Assembly: GCF_001583495.1 (NCBI RefSeq)
Contig: NZ_LQAQ01000020.1
Location: 1 to 64,000 of the forward strand
Direction of reading: 5' to 3'
Source of the DNA: Flammeovirga sp. SJP92
GTDB lineage: Bacteria; Bacteroidota; Bacteroidia; Cytophagales; Flammeovirgaceae
Length of the DNA: 64,000 bases
Positions within the stretch are counted from its first letter, which is position 1; each line of letters opens with the position of its first letter. The notes beneath the pieces were generated by a model. The model saw only the letters and a program-made list of their open reading frames with translations. It made no database searches and was not told the DNA's origin. Of this stretch, positions 1-9,111 are shown piece by piece. The translations under genes were made by a program, and so were the position numbers.

Positions 1-99
1 GCCTGCTACGCTAAACATTAAAAGTGATGATGTAAAAAGATCATAACAATGTATCAAAACCGATACTGTAATCATACTTCACACAAACACGTAGCAGGC
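1..99. repeat. 10-bp inverted repeat at the window edge
   Basis: GCCTGCTACG at 1-10 is the reverse complement of CGTAGCAGGC at 90-99, so the first 99 bases can form a long-loop stem. The left arm touches the window edge, so the element may extend further. No gene is visible in bases 1-153. Confidence 0.4.
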
Positions 100-153
100 T
101 ACGTGGCTACGGGAGTTTACAACATCATACTAAACTTAGACTAAACCTGAAAC

Positions 154-200
154 CAGGGACACGAATGTGAAGCGAAAGCATCATCCGTGTCCTAGAAATT
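154..200. repeat. Copy of the AAGCG hairpin repeat family
   Basis: GGGACACGAATG, then GAAGCGAAAGC, then CATCCGTGTCC form an imperfect hairpin. The same core recurs near 15.9, 19.0, 30.4, 45.1, 52.7, 54.1 and 58.7 kb. It lies just upstream of the alcohol dehydrogenase, and an ATG inside it (167) is in frame with that gene; that is why the longer start was not used. Confidence 0.6.
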
Positions 201-232
201 ATTTTGATAAAAAAGGTATAAAAAATAAAACA

Positions 233-1246
233 ATGAAAGCATCATTATACGAAGGAAATCAAACCTTCACTGTTGTTGAAAAAGAAATAGAAGCACCTGC
301 TGCAGGTGAGGTGAGAATTAAAGTAGCCTATTGTGGGGTGTGCGGTACCGATGTACATATTTATCATGGTATGATGGACAAGCGTGTCAGCATTCCTGTA
401 ACGATCGGGCATGAAATGTCGGGTACGGTAGATGCGGTTGGTGAAGGTGTGGAAGGGTTTCGTGTGGGCGAAAAAATCACAGTTCGTCCATTAGACAACA
501 GAGGTGAAACGCCTGCTGATAAAGGACACAGTCATATTGCAAAAGCATTGAAGTTTATCGGAATTGACAGCCCAGGCGCCATGCAACAATATTGGAATGT
601 TCCTGCTTTCACATTGCATAAACTGAAAGAGGAAACGGACCTTAAGTTAGCGGCACTTATTGAGCCTCTATCAGTAGCTTGCCATGATGTACGCATGAGT
701 AAATTGAAAAAAGGCGAAGTGGCCGTTGTTTTAGGTGGAGGTCCTATCGGTTTGCTTGTTGCAATGGTGGCCAAAAGCAAAGGAGCTAGAGTTATTATTT
801 CAGAAGTGAATGATGCTAGAATTAAAATGGCAGAAGACATGGGCTTTGAAGTAGTCAATCCTGTCATCACTGATTTAGTAGCCTATGTTGACCAACAAAC
901 AGAAGGCGGATTAGCGGATGTTGTATTCGAAGTAGCTGGCGTGCAAGCTTCATTAGATGTAATGACGGAAGTGGCAGGTATCCGTGGCCGTATTGTAATG
1001 GTGGCCATTCATGGAGAGAAAAAGCCCGTGGACCTGTTTAAGTTCTTCTGGAAAGAATTAGAGTTGATTGGTGCTCGTGTCTACGAAAAAGAAGATTACG
1101 AAGAGTCAATCCAATTGATCACAGAAAACAAATACAATTTCGATAAGATCATCACGGGCACAAAACCACTGGATGAAATCCAACAGATATTTGAAGACAT
1201 CGACAACAATCCAACAGGGATGAAATTCTTGATCGACTGTCAATAG
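233..1246 (+). CDS. Zinc-type alcohol/polyol dehydrogenase (MDR family)
   Basis: A 337-aa medium-chain dehydrogenase that should oxidise or reduce a sugar alcohol or sugar acid with NAD(P) in the cytoplasm. The catalytic zinc region is present (CGVCGTD, then GHEMSG), and the Rossmann fold shows GGGPIG near the middle. The four-cysteine structural zinc loop is absent: after VRPLDN there is no cysteine cluster. I start at the ATG at 233 because the in-frame ATG at 167 lies inside a dispersed repeat and the residues between do not look like dehydrogenase. It precedes a KduD-like SDR and a MaoC-type dehydratase, which suggests a sugar-acid or sugar-alcohol pathway; the substrate cannot be read from sequence. 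Confidence 0.85.
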   Translation: MKASLYEGNQTFTVVEKEIEAPAAGEVRIKVAYCGVCGTDVHIYHGMMDKRVSIPVTIGHEMSGTVDAVGEGVEGFRVGEKITVRPLDNRGETPADKGHSHIAKALKFIGIDSPGAMQQYWNVPAFTLHKLKEETDLKLAALIEPLSVACHDVRMSKLKKGEVAVVLGGGPIGLLVAMVAKSKGARVIISEVNDARIKMAEDMGFEVVNPVITDLVAYVDQQTEGGLADVVFEVAGVQASLDVMTEVAGIRGRIVMVAIHGEKKPVDLFKFFWKELELIGARVYEKEDYEESIQLITENKYNFDKIITGTKPLDEIQQIFEDIDNNPTGMKFLIDCQ

Positions 1247-1261
1247 AATTTATTCTATCGG

Positions 1262-1396
1262 GCACCATAGTTAAAACTATGGGCTGGTGATAAACAAACC
1301 ATTCCAAGACTGAAGTCTTGAAGGTTAAAAACGGAAATAACACTTTAGTGTTGTTGGAGTCAATATCACCTGCCCATGACTTCAGTCGTGGTGCAC
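1262..1396 (+). repeat. Four-hairpin REP/MITE-like element, copy 1
   Basis: The element starts GCACCATAG and ends GTGGTGC, so the ends are complementary. Inside are four short hairpins: CATAGTTAAAACTATG, AAGACTGAAGTCTT, AACACTTTAGTGTT and CATGACTTCAGTCGTG. The same order is found at 18461-18592, and in inverted orientation at 43285-43421. There is no coding content. Such arrays are often mobilised in trans by REP-associated tyrosine transposases; none is in this window. Confidence 0.75.
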
Positions 1397-1431
1397 AAAA
1401 CACTTACATCACACAGAAAAAAAATAAAGCA

Positions 1432-2202
1432 ATGAGCGTTTTAAATACATTTAGTTTAGAAGGAAAAGTAGCATTAGTTACAGGTTGTAAAAGAGGTATC
1501 GGCATGGGTATGGCCGTTGCATTAGCGGAGGCTGGTGCCGACATTATTGGCGTAAGTGCCTCTCTTGAAAAAACAGGAAGTAATGTGGAAAAGGCAGTAA
1601 CGGCATTGGGTCGTAAATTCTCTGCTTACACTTGTGATTTCTCCAACCGAGAGTCACTTTATGCTTTCATTAAAGAAGTGAAAGCAGACCACCCCGTTAT
1701 TGATATTCTAATCAACAATGCGGGTACTATCCTTAGAGCTCCTGCAGTAGAACATCCCGACGAAATGTGGGATAAAGTAATTGAGGTAAACCAAAATGCA
1801 CAATTCATCTTAACGCGTGAAATTGGTAAAGAAATGGTGGCTCGTGGCTCAGGTAAAGTGGTATTTACAGCATCACTTTTAACTTTCCAAGGTGGTATTA
1901 CAGTGCCAGGTTATGCCGCTTCAAAAGGAGCAATTGGTCAGATGACTATGGCTTTTGCAAACGAGTGGGCCTCAAAAGGCGTGAACGTAAACGCTATTGC
2001 ACCAGGTTATATCGACACAGACAACACTGAAGCATTACGTAACGACCCAGTAAGATCGGAACAAATCCTAGCACGCATTCCTTCAGGTCGCTGGGGTAAA
2101 CCAAAAGATTTCGCAGGTCCAGCAGTATTCCTTTGCTCGGAAGCAAGTGCCTACATGCAAGGTGCAGTAATGCTTGTTGACGGCGGATGGATGGGGCGTT
2201 AA
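1432..2202 (+). CDS. kduD: 2-deoxy-D-gluconate 3-dehydrogenase (KduD-like SDR)
   Basis: A 256-aa classical short-chain dehydrogenase. It has the TGCKRGIGMG cofactor loop near residue 18, NNAG near 93 and the catalytic Tyr-Lys pair in YAASK. The C-terminal half (NEWASKGVNVNAIAPGY, then IPSGRWGKP) closely follows E. coli KduD as I remember it; KduD interconverts 2,5-diketo-3-deoxygluconate and KDG in uronate breakdown. I start at the ATG at 1432 because the longer frame (from 1318) runs through a dispersed repeat. The gene follows the alcohol dehydrogenase and precedes the MaoC-type gene on the same strand, with repeat-filled gaps. Class is secure; the exact substrate is inferred. Confidence 0.85.
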   Translation: MSVLNTFSLEGKVALVTGCKRGIGMGMAVALAEAGADIIGVSASLEKTGSNVEKAVTALGRKFSAYTCDFSNRESLYAFIKEVKADHPVIDILINNAGTILRAPAVEHPDEMWDKVIEVNQNAQFILTREIGKEMVARGSGKVVFTASLLTFQGGITVPGYAASKGAIGQMTMAFANEWASKGVNVNAIAPGYIDTDNTEALRNDPVRSEQILARIPSGRWGKPKDFAGPAVFLCSEASAYMQGAVMLVDGGWMGR

Positions 2203-2226
2203 ATTAAACAAAGGTACCATTTGTAG

Positions 2227-2247
2227 GGACGTTGTATTGCAACGTCC
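2227..2247. repeat. Short hairpin GGACGTTG-loop-CAACGTCC
   Basis: An 8-bp perfect stem with a 5-base loop, followed by GCGAACCAC. Related hairpins sit at 44843-44864 and 52994-53013, so this is a small dispersed family. It could also act as a weak terminator after the SDR gene. Confidence 0.55.
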
Positions 2248-2327
2248 TCGCGAACCACAACACGAACCACTTTCCGTCTGTCTTCCCTTATACTTAATCC
2301 CTTCATTTTAACTTTTAAAAAACAATC

Positions 2328-2771
2328 ATGCATATAAAATCACAATTTTTCGAAGACTACACACTAGGAGACTATAGAGAAACTCTTGGCAGAACGATTA
2401 CAGAAACAGACTTTGTTGTTCATGCAGGACAAACAGGTGATTTCTTCCCCCACCATATGGATGCGGAATGGTGTAAAACGCAACCTTTTAAGGAACGTAT
2501 TGCACACGGCACATTGACATTTAGTGTGGCCATTGGGATGACCGCAACGGAGATTAATCCAGAGGCATTTTCTAAAGGGTATGATCGTTTACGCTTCGTA
2601 AAGCCAGTACATATTGGTGATACCATTCATGTGAAAGTGACAATTTCTGAGAAATCAGAATCCAAGAAGCCGGAATTAGGTCAGGTGATTGAGCACGTGG
2701 AAGTCATCAATCAAAGAGATGAATTGGTTCTGGTTTGTGATCATATATTGTTAGCAAAGAAAAAAGGGTAG
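2328..2771 (+). CDS. MaoC-type (R)-hydratase-like dehydratase
   Basis: A 147-aa single hot-dog protein. The hydratase motif is visible: [16 protein letters not shown], then PHHMDAEW and RIAHGTLT, which holds the catalytic Asp and His of the MaoC/PhaJ type. Length fits a one-domain MaoC protein (about 140-160 aa). In this neighbourhood of dehydrogenases it probably adds or removes water on a small acid or thioester intermediate rather than serving PHA synthesis, but that is inference. It ends in a convergent gap with the IclR gene, which holds a large palindromic element. Confidence 0.85.
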   Translation: MHIKSQFFEDYTLGDYRETLGRTITETDFVVHAGQTGDFFPHHMDAEWCKTQPFKERIAHGTLTFSVAIGMTATEINPEAFSKGYDRLRFVKPVHIGDTIHVKVTISEKSESKKPELGQVIEHVEVINQRDELVLVCDHILLAKKKG

Positions 2772-2803
2772 TAGGTTAATTATTAGAATGAGAAAACATG
2801 TTT

Positions 2804-2948
2804 CAAGTGTTAAGCGAAAGCGTCACTTGGAACTATTCTTTGGCGAAGTCTCCCGACTTCGAAATGAATAGATATTTCACTTTTGTGTTTCGAAGTCGGG
2901 AGACTTCGCCAATGTGTCATCACAAGTGACGCTTTCGCTTAACACTTG
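2804..2948. repeat. Nested double inverted repeat between convergent genes
   Basis: The outer arms (2804-2829 and 2923-2948) are perfect 26-bp reverse complements carrying the GTTAAGCGAAAGCG core. The inner arms (2840-2864 and 2888-2912) are perfect 25-bp reverse complements with CGAAGTCTCCCGACTTCG. The RNA would fold into one long hairpin with a small internal loop on either strand. It may block read-through between the two convergent genes. The outer arms relate it to the AAGCG repeat family. Confidence 0.85.
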
Positions 2949-3030
2949 CGATATAAAAAAAAGAAATGCTTGACCTACTACATTTCAACTATCTACATCC
3001 CAACTTGGTGTATATTACATCATTTTGGGA

Positions 3031-3801
3031 TTATTCTTTATCCGAAGGAACACCGCCGATAGAAACATTGATAGCGTCCACAGTATTTAAGATTTCACTA
3101 ATAATATCGTCTTGAGAGACATTCTTTAATTGGGAAGTCAGCCCCGATACCACCAACACGGCCATCACTTCATTATTGATATCATACACAGGCGCGGCAA
3201 AGTCAGTAACCCCTTCCGTCAACGTACTTTTCTGCACAAAACATTTAAGGTCTTTCAAAGCCGACAATTCTTTCTCCAAACCTGCTTTTTCACCTTTCGA
3301 TAACGCTTGGTATTCCTCCGATGCCTCCAAAATTCGCTCTCTTTCCGCTTCCGATTTATGGGCTAAAATAATCTTTCCCGAATTGGTCTGAGTGATTGGA
3401 AATACGCCCCCCACTTCCACAGATAGCGAAATAGGTGTCATGCTCTTCGCTTGGCAAATAATCAGTAGTTTATTCTGGTAGAAAAAGCTCAAGTGACAAG
3501 ACTGATTAATGGTCTGAGAAAGCTGTTCCAAATAAGGCATAGAAGCTTTCACCAAGTAATCAATGGAAGAGTGATGATGGGACAGCTGGAACAAACGTAA
3601 TGTCAATTGATACTTGCCCGAAATAGGCTCTTTATTGATATAACCTCTCTCCTCAAGGCACACCAACATACGGTAAATCTCGTTGGGTTTACGGTTGATC
3701 CCCGTTCCAATCTCCACCTGAGATTGTGGGACCGATTGAGCAGATAAAAATTCTAAAATATCTAATCCTTTGTCGAGTGCGGGAGAGTTATAAGTAGGCA
3801 T
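3031..3801 (-). CDS. IclR family transcriptional regulator
   Basis: A 256-aa protein with an N-terminal winged helix (residues about 5-65, including PALDKGLDILEFLSAQ and RKPNEIYRMLVCLEERGY) and a C-terminal IclR effector domain (about 80-245, with TNSGKIILA and VTDFAAPVYD). IclR proteins usually repress or activate catabolic genes in response to a small acid or aromatic effector. It is divergent from the lactonase gene 138 bp away and convergent with the dehydrogenase/dehydratase genes, so it probably controls this small catabolic locus. Confidence 0.9.
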   Translation of the reverse strand: MPTYNSPALDKGLDILEFLSAQSVPQSQVEIGTGINRKPNEIYRMLVCLEERGYINKEPISGKYQLTLRLFQLSHHHSSIDYLVKASMPYLEQLSQTINQSCHLSFFYQNKLLIICQAKSMTPISLSVEVGGVFPITQTNSGKIILAHKSEAERERILEASEEYQALSKGEKAGLEKELSALKDLKCFVQKSTLTEGVTDFAAPVYDINNEVMAVLVVSGLTSQLKNVSQDDIISEILNTVDAINVSIGGVPSDKE

Positions 3802-3938
3802 ATGCTAAATTTAGTTTCAACAAAAATAAGAAATTGTTCAAATTACAGGGTGTAAATCCTTCAGTATTTTTGAAAGTCTTATTTTCAATTTTATATCACA
3901 AGAATAATAGCTAAAATCAAAGAAACAAACTTAATGAA

Positions 3939-4985
3939 ATGAATTTTTACACATCATCATACACCGAACATGTTGGGCCTGGCCTGTCAGGAAACGGCAT
4001 CGGCATTCAATATTTTAATATCAATCCAACCACTTCCAAAATCACTTTACTGGAAAGTTACGAGACCATCAACCCTGGGTATTTTGCATTAAACTCAAAA
4101 GAAGAATTACTCTATACTTTCCAAGAAAGACAGCAAAACTTAGCTCCAAAATTACTTTGTTTTAAAACCAAGCAAGGAAAATTAGAACTACTCCAATCAT
4201 TAGAAATCAATGGAGGATTACCCTGCCATATTTTACACCTCAAAAAGTACAATTGCTTAATCGTGAGTTGTTATGAAACCGGCAATTTCTTGAAATATGA
4301 TTTAGACGAAAGTGGCATTCCTCTCCCCTTTTCTCAAAACATAAAATATACAGGAGGAAGCATCAATCAAGAACGTCAAGAAGGACCTCACGCTCACTTA
4401 TCCTATTACGACGAAGCCCATGATCTTCTACTTCTAGTCGATTTAGGAAATGATAAAATCTATAGTCTGAAATACCAAAACAATCAGTTCGTACAAACCA
4501 ACGAAGTAAACGTTCCTGCAGGTGGCGGCCCAAGGCATTTGGTACAACACCCTAACAATAACTACAGCTTTGTATCTAATGAAATGACAGGTGAAGTCAG
4601 TCTCCTCAAATGGCAAAACGACGCTTGGCAGTGGATCAAAAACGTCTCCATCATGACGCAAGACCACAATAATGTCGCCTCCGCTTCCGCCATCAAATTA
4701 TCAAAATGCGGTCGATTTGTCTACTGCGGAGTAAGAAGCACCAACAGTATTTCCATCCTAAAATTTGATCCCGAAACAGAAGATTTAAACCTTATCGAAG
4801 AGGTACCGACGCAAGGCATCACTCCTAGAGATTTTGAAATTTCTCCCAACGGAAAACTTTTGATTGTAGGAAATCAAGACTCTGAATCTTTAGTTGCTTA
4901 TTCTGTTTGTGAGGATAGTGGAATGTTGGAGGTTGTAGAGAAAGTGGAAGGGGTGAGGTCGGTTTGTTGTGTGGGGTTTGGGTGA
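3939..4985 (+). CDS. Lactonase family seven-bladed beta-propeller (6-phosphogluconolactonase-like)
   Basis: A 348-aa protein with no signal peptide. It matches the cytosolic Pgl/YbhE-type lactonase pattern: an N-terminal NFYTSSYTE blade, then GGPRHLVQHPN near residue 195, then TPRDFEISPNGK near 293. Length fits the family (330-390 aa). Members hydrolyse 6-phosphogluconolactone or related sugar lactones. The position beside IclR and sugar-acid dehydrogenases supports a sugar-lactone substrate. It is transcribed away from the regulator and followed by a clear terminator. Confidence 0.85.
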   Translation: MNFYTSSYTEHVGPGLSGNGIGIQYFNINPTTSKITLLESYETINPGYFALNSKEELLYTFQERQQNLAPKLLCFKTKQGKLELLQSLEINGGLPCHILHLKKYNCLIVSCYETGNFLKYDLDESGIPLPFSQNIKYTGGSINQERQEGPHAHLSYYDEAHDLLLLVDLGNDKIYSLKYQNNQFVQTNEVNVPAGGGPRHLVQHPNNNYSFVSNEMTGEVSLLKWQNDAWQWIKNVSIMTQDHNNVASASAIKLSKCGRFVYCGVRSTNSISILKFDPETEDLNLIEEVPTQGITPRDFEISPNGKLLIVGNQDSESLVAYSVCEDSGMLEVVEKVEGVRSVCCVGFG

Positions 4986-5008
4986 ATTATAGAAATTAAA
5001 TATTAAAA

Positions 5009-5054
5009 ATGCCAACTGCTAATATGTTATTAAAAGCAGTTGGCATTTTTTTAT
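5009..5054 (+). terminator. Rho-independent terminator after the lactonase
   Basis: GCCAACTGCT (5011-5020) pairs with AGCAGTTGGC (5035-5044) and is followed by a run of T. It sits 26 bases after the lactonase stop and also closes off the defence genes arriving on the other strand. Confidence 0.9.
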
Positions 5055-5097
5055 TTTAGGGAGTAAATAAAATAATAATAAGACTTAAGATAAAGGG

Positions 5098-6954
5098 TCA
5101 AAGATTGACTTCTTTAAAAAATTGGGATATTATTTGTTTTTTAGAATCACCCCAAGGCATAACTTTCTCAACTGGATATGAAATATGTAATACTCTTTTT
5201 GCTCTAGTAACAGCGACATAAGCAGCATTTTTTTCTTCATCTAATTTTTTAGAGTCATTTAATGATGAGTAGTATGGAAAAGTCCCTTCATTCATTCCCA
5301 TTAAAAATACCACATCAAATTCCTTTCCTTTAGCCATATGTACTGTACTCAAGGTCAGAGATACTTGTTCTTTTACCTTAGAATGATCACCGTAACCCAT
5401 CGTAATATATTTTCTAAAATTATGGTAATCCTTTTTCGTGTAGTTTTTACTTCTCGTAAAGTTGCTCCATAACTTTTTAAAATACTCATAATCACCAATT
5501 AGCAACTCATAATCCTTATCATTTTCATCTAAGCTACCAATATATTTTTGTATACTTCTAAAGATTAAAGCAGGTGATTTCTCTTCTTTTAAGATAACTA
5601 AGACCTGTACTAAAAAATCACTTATTTCATTATTTTTCTTTAAATCTGATAAAATATTTATTGCTTTTGTTTCTTCAGTATATTCAATTCTATAAAGGTC
5701 AAGTAACTGTTTATAATGAAATTCATCTCGTTGATTAATAATCACTCTACTACCTAAGTCAAATGCTTTAAAAAATTTAGATTCGAATTGTAAACCATTA
5801 GATGACCCTAATAATTCATAGGATAAATTTCTTTCTTTTAGTTGAGTTATTAATTGATTGAATACATATCGATTTCTAGCTAGTACCACAAAACTATCCA
5901 ATGAAACTTTTTCTACAATGTCATTTAAAAAGGTTTCATTAGATAAGTAGTAATCTATTTTGTCAAGTATATATTTCGCTTCTAATTCTTCATTATCAAA
6001 TTCTTGTAAATCAACATAACCTTCAATTGGAATATTTGCAATTGTGGCTACCTTATCTTTCCTTAATTGATTAGCAAGCTCAACTACTTTTTTCGATGAC
6101 CTATAATTATTTGTTAATGATTTAATAATTATTTCTTTGTGAAATACTTCCTCTAATTTTCTTTTAGAGAAAAAATAAGGACTTGCTCCATTAAATTGAT
6201 AAATACTTTGATTTTCATCACCAAGCATCAATAAATCATCATTAACTAAGTATTTAATAATATTAAAATGTGCAAAGTTTAAATCTTGAGCCTCATCTAC
6301 ACATATATATTTGTAAATCCTTTTATATAGAGATAGAGTTTTTGGATTATCTCTAAATAATTCAAAAACTTTCAATAAAACATCATCATAATCAATTGCA
6401 TTTTGAGCCTGAAGAGCTGATTTATAAGAATTGTATAACCTAATATTTAAAGCCCAATTTGGTTTGTCATTATCTAAGTCTGTTTCTAATTTCCTTTTAA
6501 TTCTACTAAAAAAAGTAAGAGCATTTGAAAAAAAATATTTTTTCTTATTACCTTCTGGTAAATTTATATAAGCTTCTTCAAATTCAGGGTTATCTTGAAT
6601 AAGATCAGCTAAAATAGATTGTTTATCAATATCAGATTCAAAAATATGTGGAACATTCTCATACCCTAACTCACGATATTTTGACTGAATTATATTCATG
6701 CAAAATTCATGTATAGTTCCAATAAATACTTTATCTTCAATTTTATCAATATCACTTAAACGACTATTCATTTCCTCTGCCGCCTTAGCTGTAAAAGTTA
6801 AGCATAGAATTTTACCTTTTACTTTCTTTTCATTAATTAAATATCTAACTCGTTCTGTTAGTACTAAAGTTTTCCCACTTCCTGCCTTAGCAGTAACTGA
6901 TATTAATCCGCTTTCTAGTCGAATTATTTCTTTTTGTTCTTCAGAAAGTTTCAT
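5098..6954 (-). CDS. gajB: UvrD/Rep-like helicase, Gabija GajB-type
   Basis: A 618-aa superfamily 1 helicase. Walker A is TAKAGSGKT near residue 21, the Walker B box is VDEAQD near 218, and motif VI is VAVTRAKR near 580. It starts 2 bases after the stop of the OLD-like nuclease gene, so the two are translationally linked. An OLD nuclease followed directly by a UvrD-like helicase is the defining layout of Gabija anti-phage systems and class 2 OLD loci. GajB is thought to sense DNA ends and stimulate the nuclease. The protein is longer than the first described GajB (about 490 aa), so it may belong to a different subgroup. Confidence 0.8.
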   Translation of the reverse strand: MKLSEEQKEIIRLESGLISVTAKAGSGKTLVLTERVRYLINEKKVKGKILCLTFTAKAAEEMNSRLSDIDKIEDKVFIGTIHEFCMNIIQSKYRELGYENVPHIFESDIDKQSILADLIQDNPEFEEAYINLPEGNKKKYFFSNALTFFSRIKRKLETDLDNDKPNWALNIRLYNSYKSALQAQNAIDYDDVLLKVFELFRDNPKTLSLYKRIYKYICVDEAQDLNFAHFNIIKYLVNDDLLMLGDENQSIYQFNGASPYFFSKRKLEEVFHKEIIIKSLTNNYRSSKKVVELANQLRKDKVATIANIPIEGYVDLQEFDNEELEAKYILDKIDYYLSNETFLNDIVEKVSLDSFVVLARNRYVFNQLITQLKERNLSYELLGSSNGLQFESKFFKAFDLGSRVIINQRDEFHYKQLLDLYRIEYTEETKAINILSDLKKNNEISDFLVQVLVILKEEKSPALIFRSIQKYIGSLDENDKDYELLIGDYEYFKKLWSNFTRSKNYTKKDYHNFRKYITMGYGDHSKVKEQVSLTLSTVHMAKGKEFDVVFLMGMNEGTFPYYSSLNDSKKLDEEKNAAYVAVTRAKRVLHISYPVEKVMPWGDSKKQIISQFFKEVNL

Positions 6955-6956
6955 AT

Positions 6957-8660
6957 TTATATATCTAATGTGTCTTTAATTTCTTGAAACAATTCATCGA
7001 TAATTGTTGGCAATCTAACATCACCTTGACTAATTATTTTTTCAGAATATATTGGGGCTATTTTTGTTTTCTTTTGTCTTAACTTTTCTAATACTTCATC
7101 TCTTGTTAAACGTGTTATTCTTTGAACTGTTGATGGTCTAGCTCTTTCATCTTTACCTACCATCTCTAAATCAATAATACTTTCTTTTAAGAGGTCTAGA
7201 AAATCATCTTCAATCAAATATTCTTCAATATCATAATTTAAACAAAAAACCCTTCCATCATTTTCTAAATTTGAGATATTTGCATTACTTAAAGCAGCAC
7301 TTAAATTTCTTCTAATGTTATCATTATCATAATCTGAAAGTATAAACCATGGTATTTTTAATCCTTCGCAGAAATTTAAGAACGGAAAATATTTTCCTCC
7401 TCCATCAACGCTAATTACATTGATCCCTAATTCAAATAACTCTTTTCCAAAGAATTGTTTTCCTAAAATTGGTAAAGCTTGTTCTTCACTTTCTCCTTCA
7501 ACTAGAATAATAGCATTACTAAAATATAACTCACCTCTTGTGTTTAAAACTTCTCTCTGTATTTTTCTTAAATCTTCGGGAGTAGATCTAACTAATTGGA
7601 TATCATTTATTATAGTACCTAGTTCATTTTTAACAAAAAATCTGACTTCAGAAAGTTGTACTAGAGCTGATATATATGGAGAATGTGTACTTACAATCAC
7701 TTGTCCGTCAACATCACTTAATTGTTTATATAAATGCCTTTGAGCATTAGGATGTAGGTGTGACTCTGGCTCTTCTAATGCTAAAAAATGATTATATGCT
7801 TCCCCTTCTTCTTCAGCAACTTGCTTTTCCCATGAAACAAAAGCTTTAGATGCTAATAACGAAGCCCAACTTCTTGTCCCCATACCTAAGTACTCAAAAC
7901 TAAAATCATCAAAGTGTAGTTTTACTCCCTTGTGTATATCATGAATTTTTTTGGGAAATGGAGATACAGCAACTCCTCCATTAAGATTGCTAATTGTATC
8001 ATTTAAAGATAAAAGGTTATCACTAATGTGAGTTAATACATCACTATTTTCAGTTGCAGAATTATTTAATTCAGTTAACCGATTTTCAATTTCTTGCTTT
8101 GCATCTTCATCCCATTTTATTTGTTGAATTAATTTGCCTAATGGAGATGTTTTTAATTTAATATCCTCTTCAATATCCCTTCTTGCATCAATAAATCGAA
8201 ATGGTAATCCTTTTAATGAAAATTTAATAGCTGCACCTTCTACTCCTTCCCAACCAGCTAGATTTTTTCTATTTATTTCGACTCCTTTTTCAGTAAGACT
8301 AAAAGTACTTCTAAAAATGACTTTTTCATTATCTTCAGTCGCATCGATCGCTTCTCCTCCAAAATATGAAGCCCAAATCTCTCCATCAAATTCTTCAATT
8401 CGCTCTTTATTATCATTAAGTGGAATTATTTCTATGTCAATTTTAATTTCAGAGGCTCTTTCTGAATTTTCATTAATATAAAAATCATCTAATGTAAGTT
8501 GCCGAATATCATTTCCTAAGGCGAAAGATAATGCTCGTAAAAATGATGTTTTACCTACGTTATTCATTCCTACAAGAAGTGTAAAATTTTCTAAAGTTAC
8601 AGTTGCTTCTTTAAGTGATCTAAAGTTCTGTATTTTAACTCTGTTTATTCTTATATTCAT
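6957..8660 (-). CDS. gajA: OLD-like ATPase/TOPRIM nuclease, Gabija GajA-type
   Basis: A 567-aa protein with an N-terminal ABC/SMC-like ATPase and a C-terminal TOPRIM nuclease. Walker A is GMNNVGKTS at residues 31-39, the signature region is LGMGTRSWASLL, Walker B is LALEEPESHLHP, and the His switch is VIVSTHSPY. The TOPRIM residues follow: glutamate in LVEGESEEQ (about 385), SVDGGGK (about 418), the Asp pair in SDYDND (about 443), and a late lysine in SEKII. All expected catalytic motifs are present, so the protein looks functional. Size is close to described GajA (about 580 aa). It heads the two-gene unit with gajB. GajA is a nucleotide-regulated DNA nickase that acts during phage infection (family knowledge). 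Confidence 0.85.
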   Translation of the reverse strand: MNIRINRVKIQNFRSLKEATVTLENFTLLVGMNNVGKTSFLRALSFALGNDIRQLTLDDFYINENSERASEIKIDIEIIPLNDNKERIEEFDGEIWASYFGGEAIDATEDNEKVIFRSTFSLTEKGVEINRKNLAGWEGVEGAAIKFSLKGLPFRFIDARRDIEEDIKLKTSPLGKLIQQIKWDEDAKQEIENRLTELNNSATENSDVLTHISDNLLSLNDTISNLNGGVAVSPFPKKIHDIHKGVKLHFDDFSFEYLGMGTRSWASLLASKAFVSWEKQVAEEEGEAYNHFLALEEPESHLHPNAQRHLYKQLSDVDGQVIVSTHSPYISALVQLSEVRFFVKNELGTIINDIQLVRSTPEDLRKIQREVLNTRGELYFSNAIILVEGESEEQALPILGKQFFGKELFELGINVISVDGGGKYFPFLNFCEGLKIPWFILSDYDNDNIRRNLSAALSNANISNLENDGRVFCLNYDIEEYLIEDDFLDLLKESIIDLEMVGKDERARPSTVQRITRLTRDEVLEKLRQKKTKIAPIYSEKIISQGDVRLPTIIDELFQEIKDTLDI

Positions 8661-9111
8661 TTCTAAAATCAGTTTAGTTTATTATTTCCATACTCTACAC
8701 CTTTATCTCTCTAAAAACCACACTCTAAATTGTATTTATTTGGGAGTTCGAGTTTCTAACTTTGCTATTATAACAAGTCTATTTGATTCTTTTTTTAGAG
8801 TAACATTTTATATGTGTAAGAATAGTTTAACATATTCTTATATGTTTTTTAGCTTGTTATACAGAATTTAAAGATAGTTCAAAAGCAAGATACTTTACAA
8901 CATAATATTTAACAATAAATCAATTGTGTTACCTTTTACGCTATACACCACCCCATTTTACAAACCATATGATGGATAGCATACCATAAACACAAAAAAG
9001 CCCCTCAATATACCATTTTATACAAAGAAATAATCTCAAAAACTTACTTATTCCGATACCTTACAAATAATCAAACTAAACTCTACAGACACTTCCAACA
9101 TGTTCCTTCTG
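8661..9111. other. AT-rich gap upstream of gajA
   Basis: No gene is visible. The stretch is strongly AT-rich and should hold the promoter of the minus-strand gajA-gajB unit, but I could not identify a convincing minus-strand -7 box. A TAACTTTG box near 8757 points the other way and has no gene after it. Confidence 0.3.
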
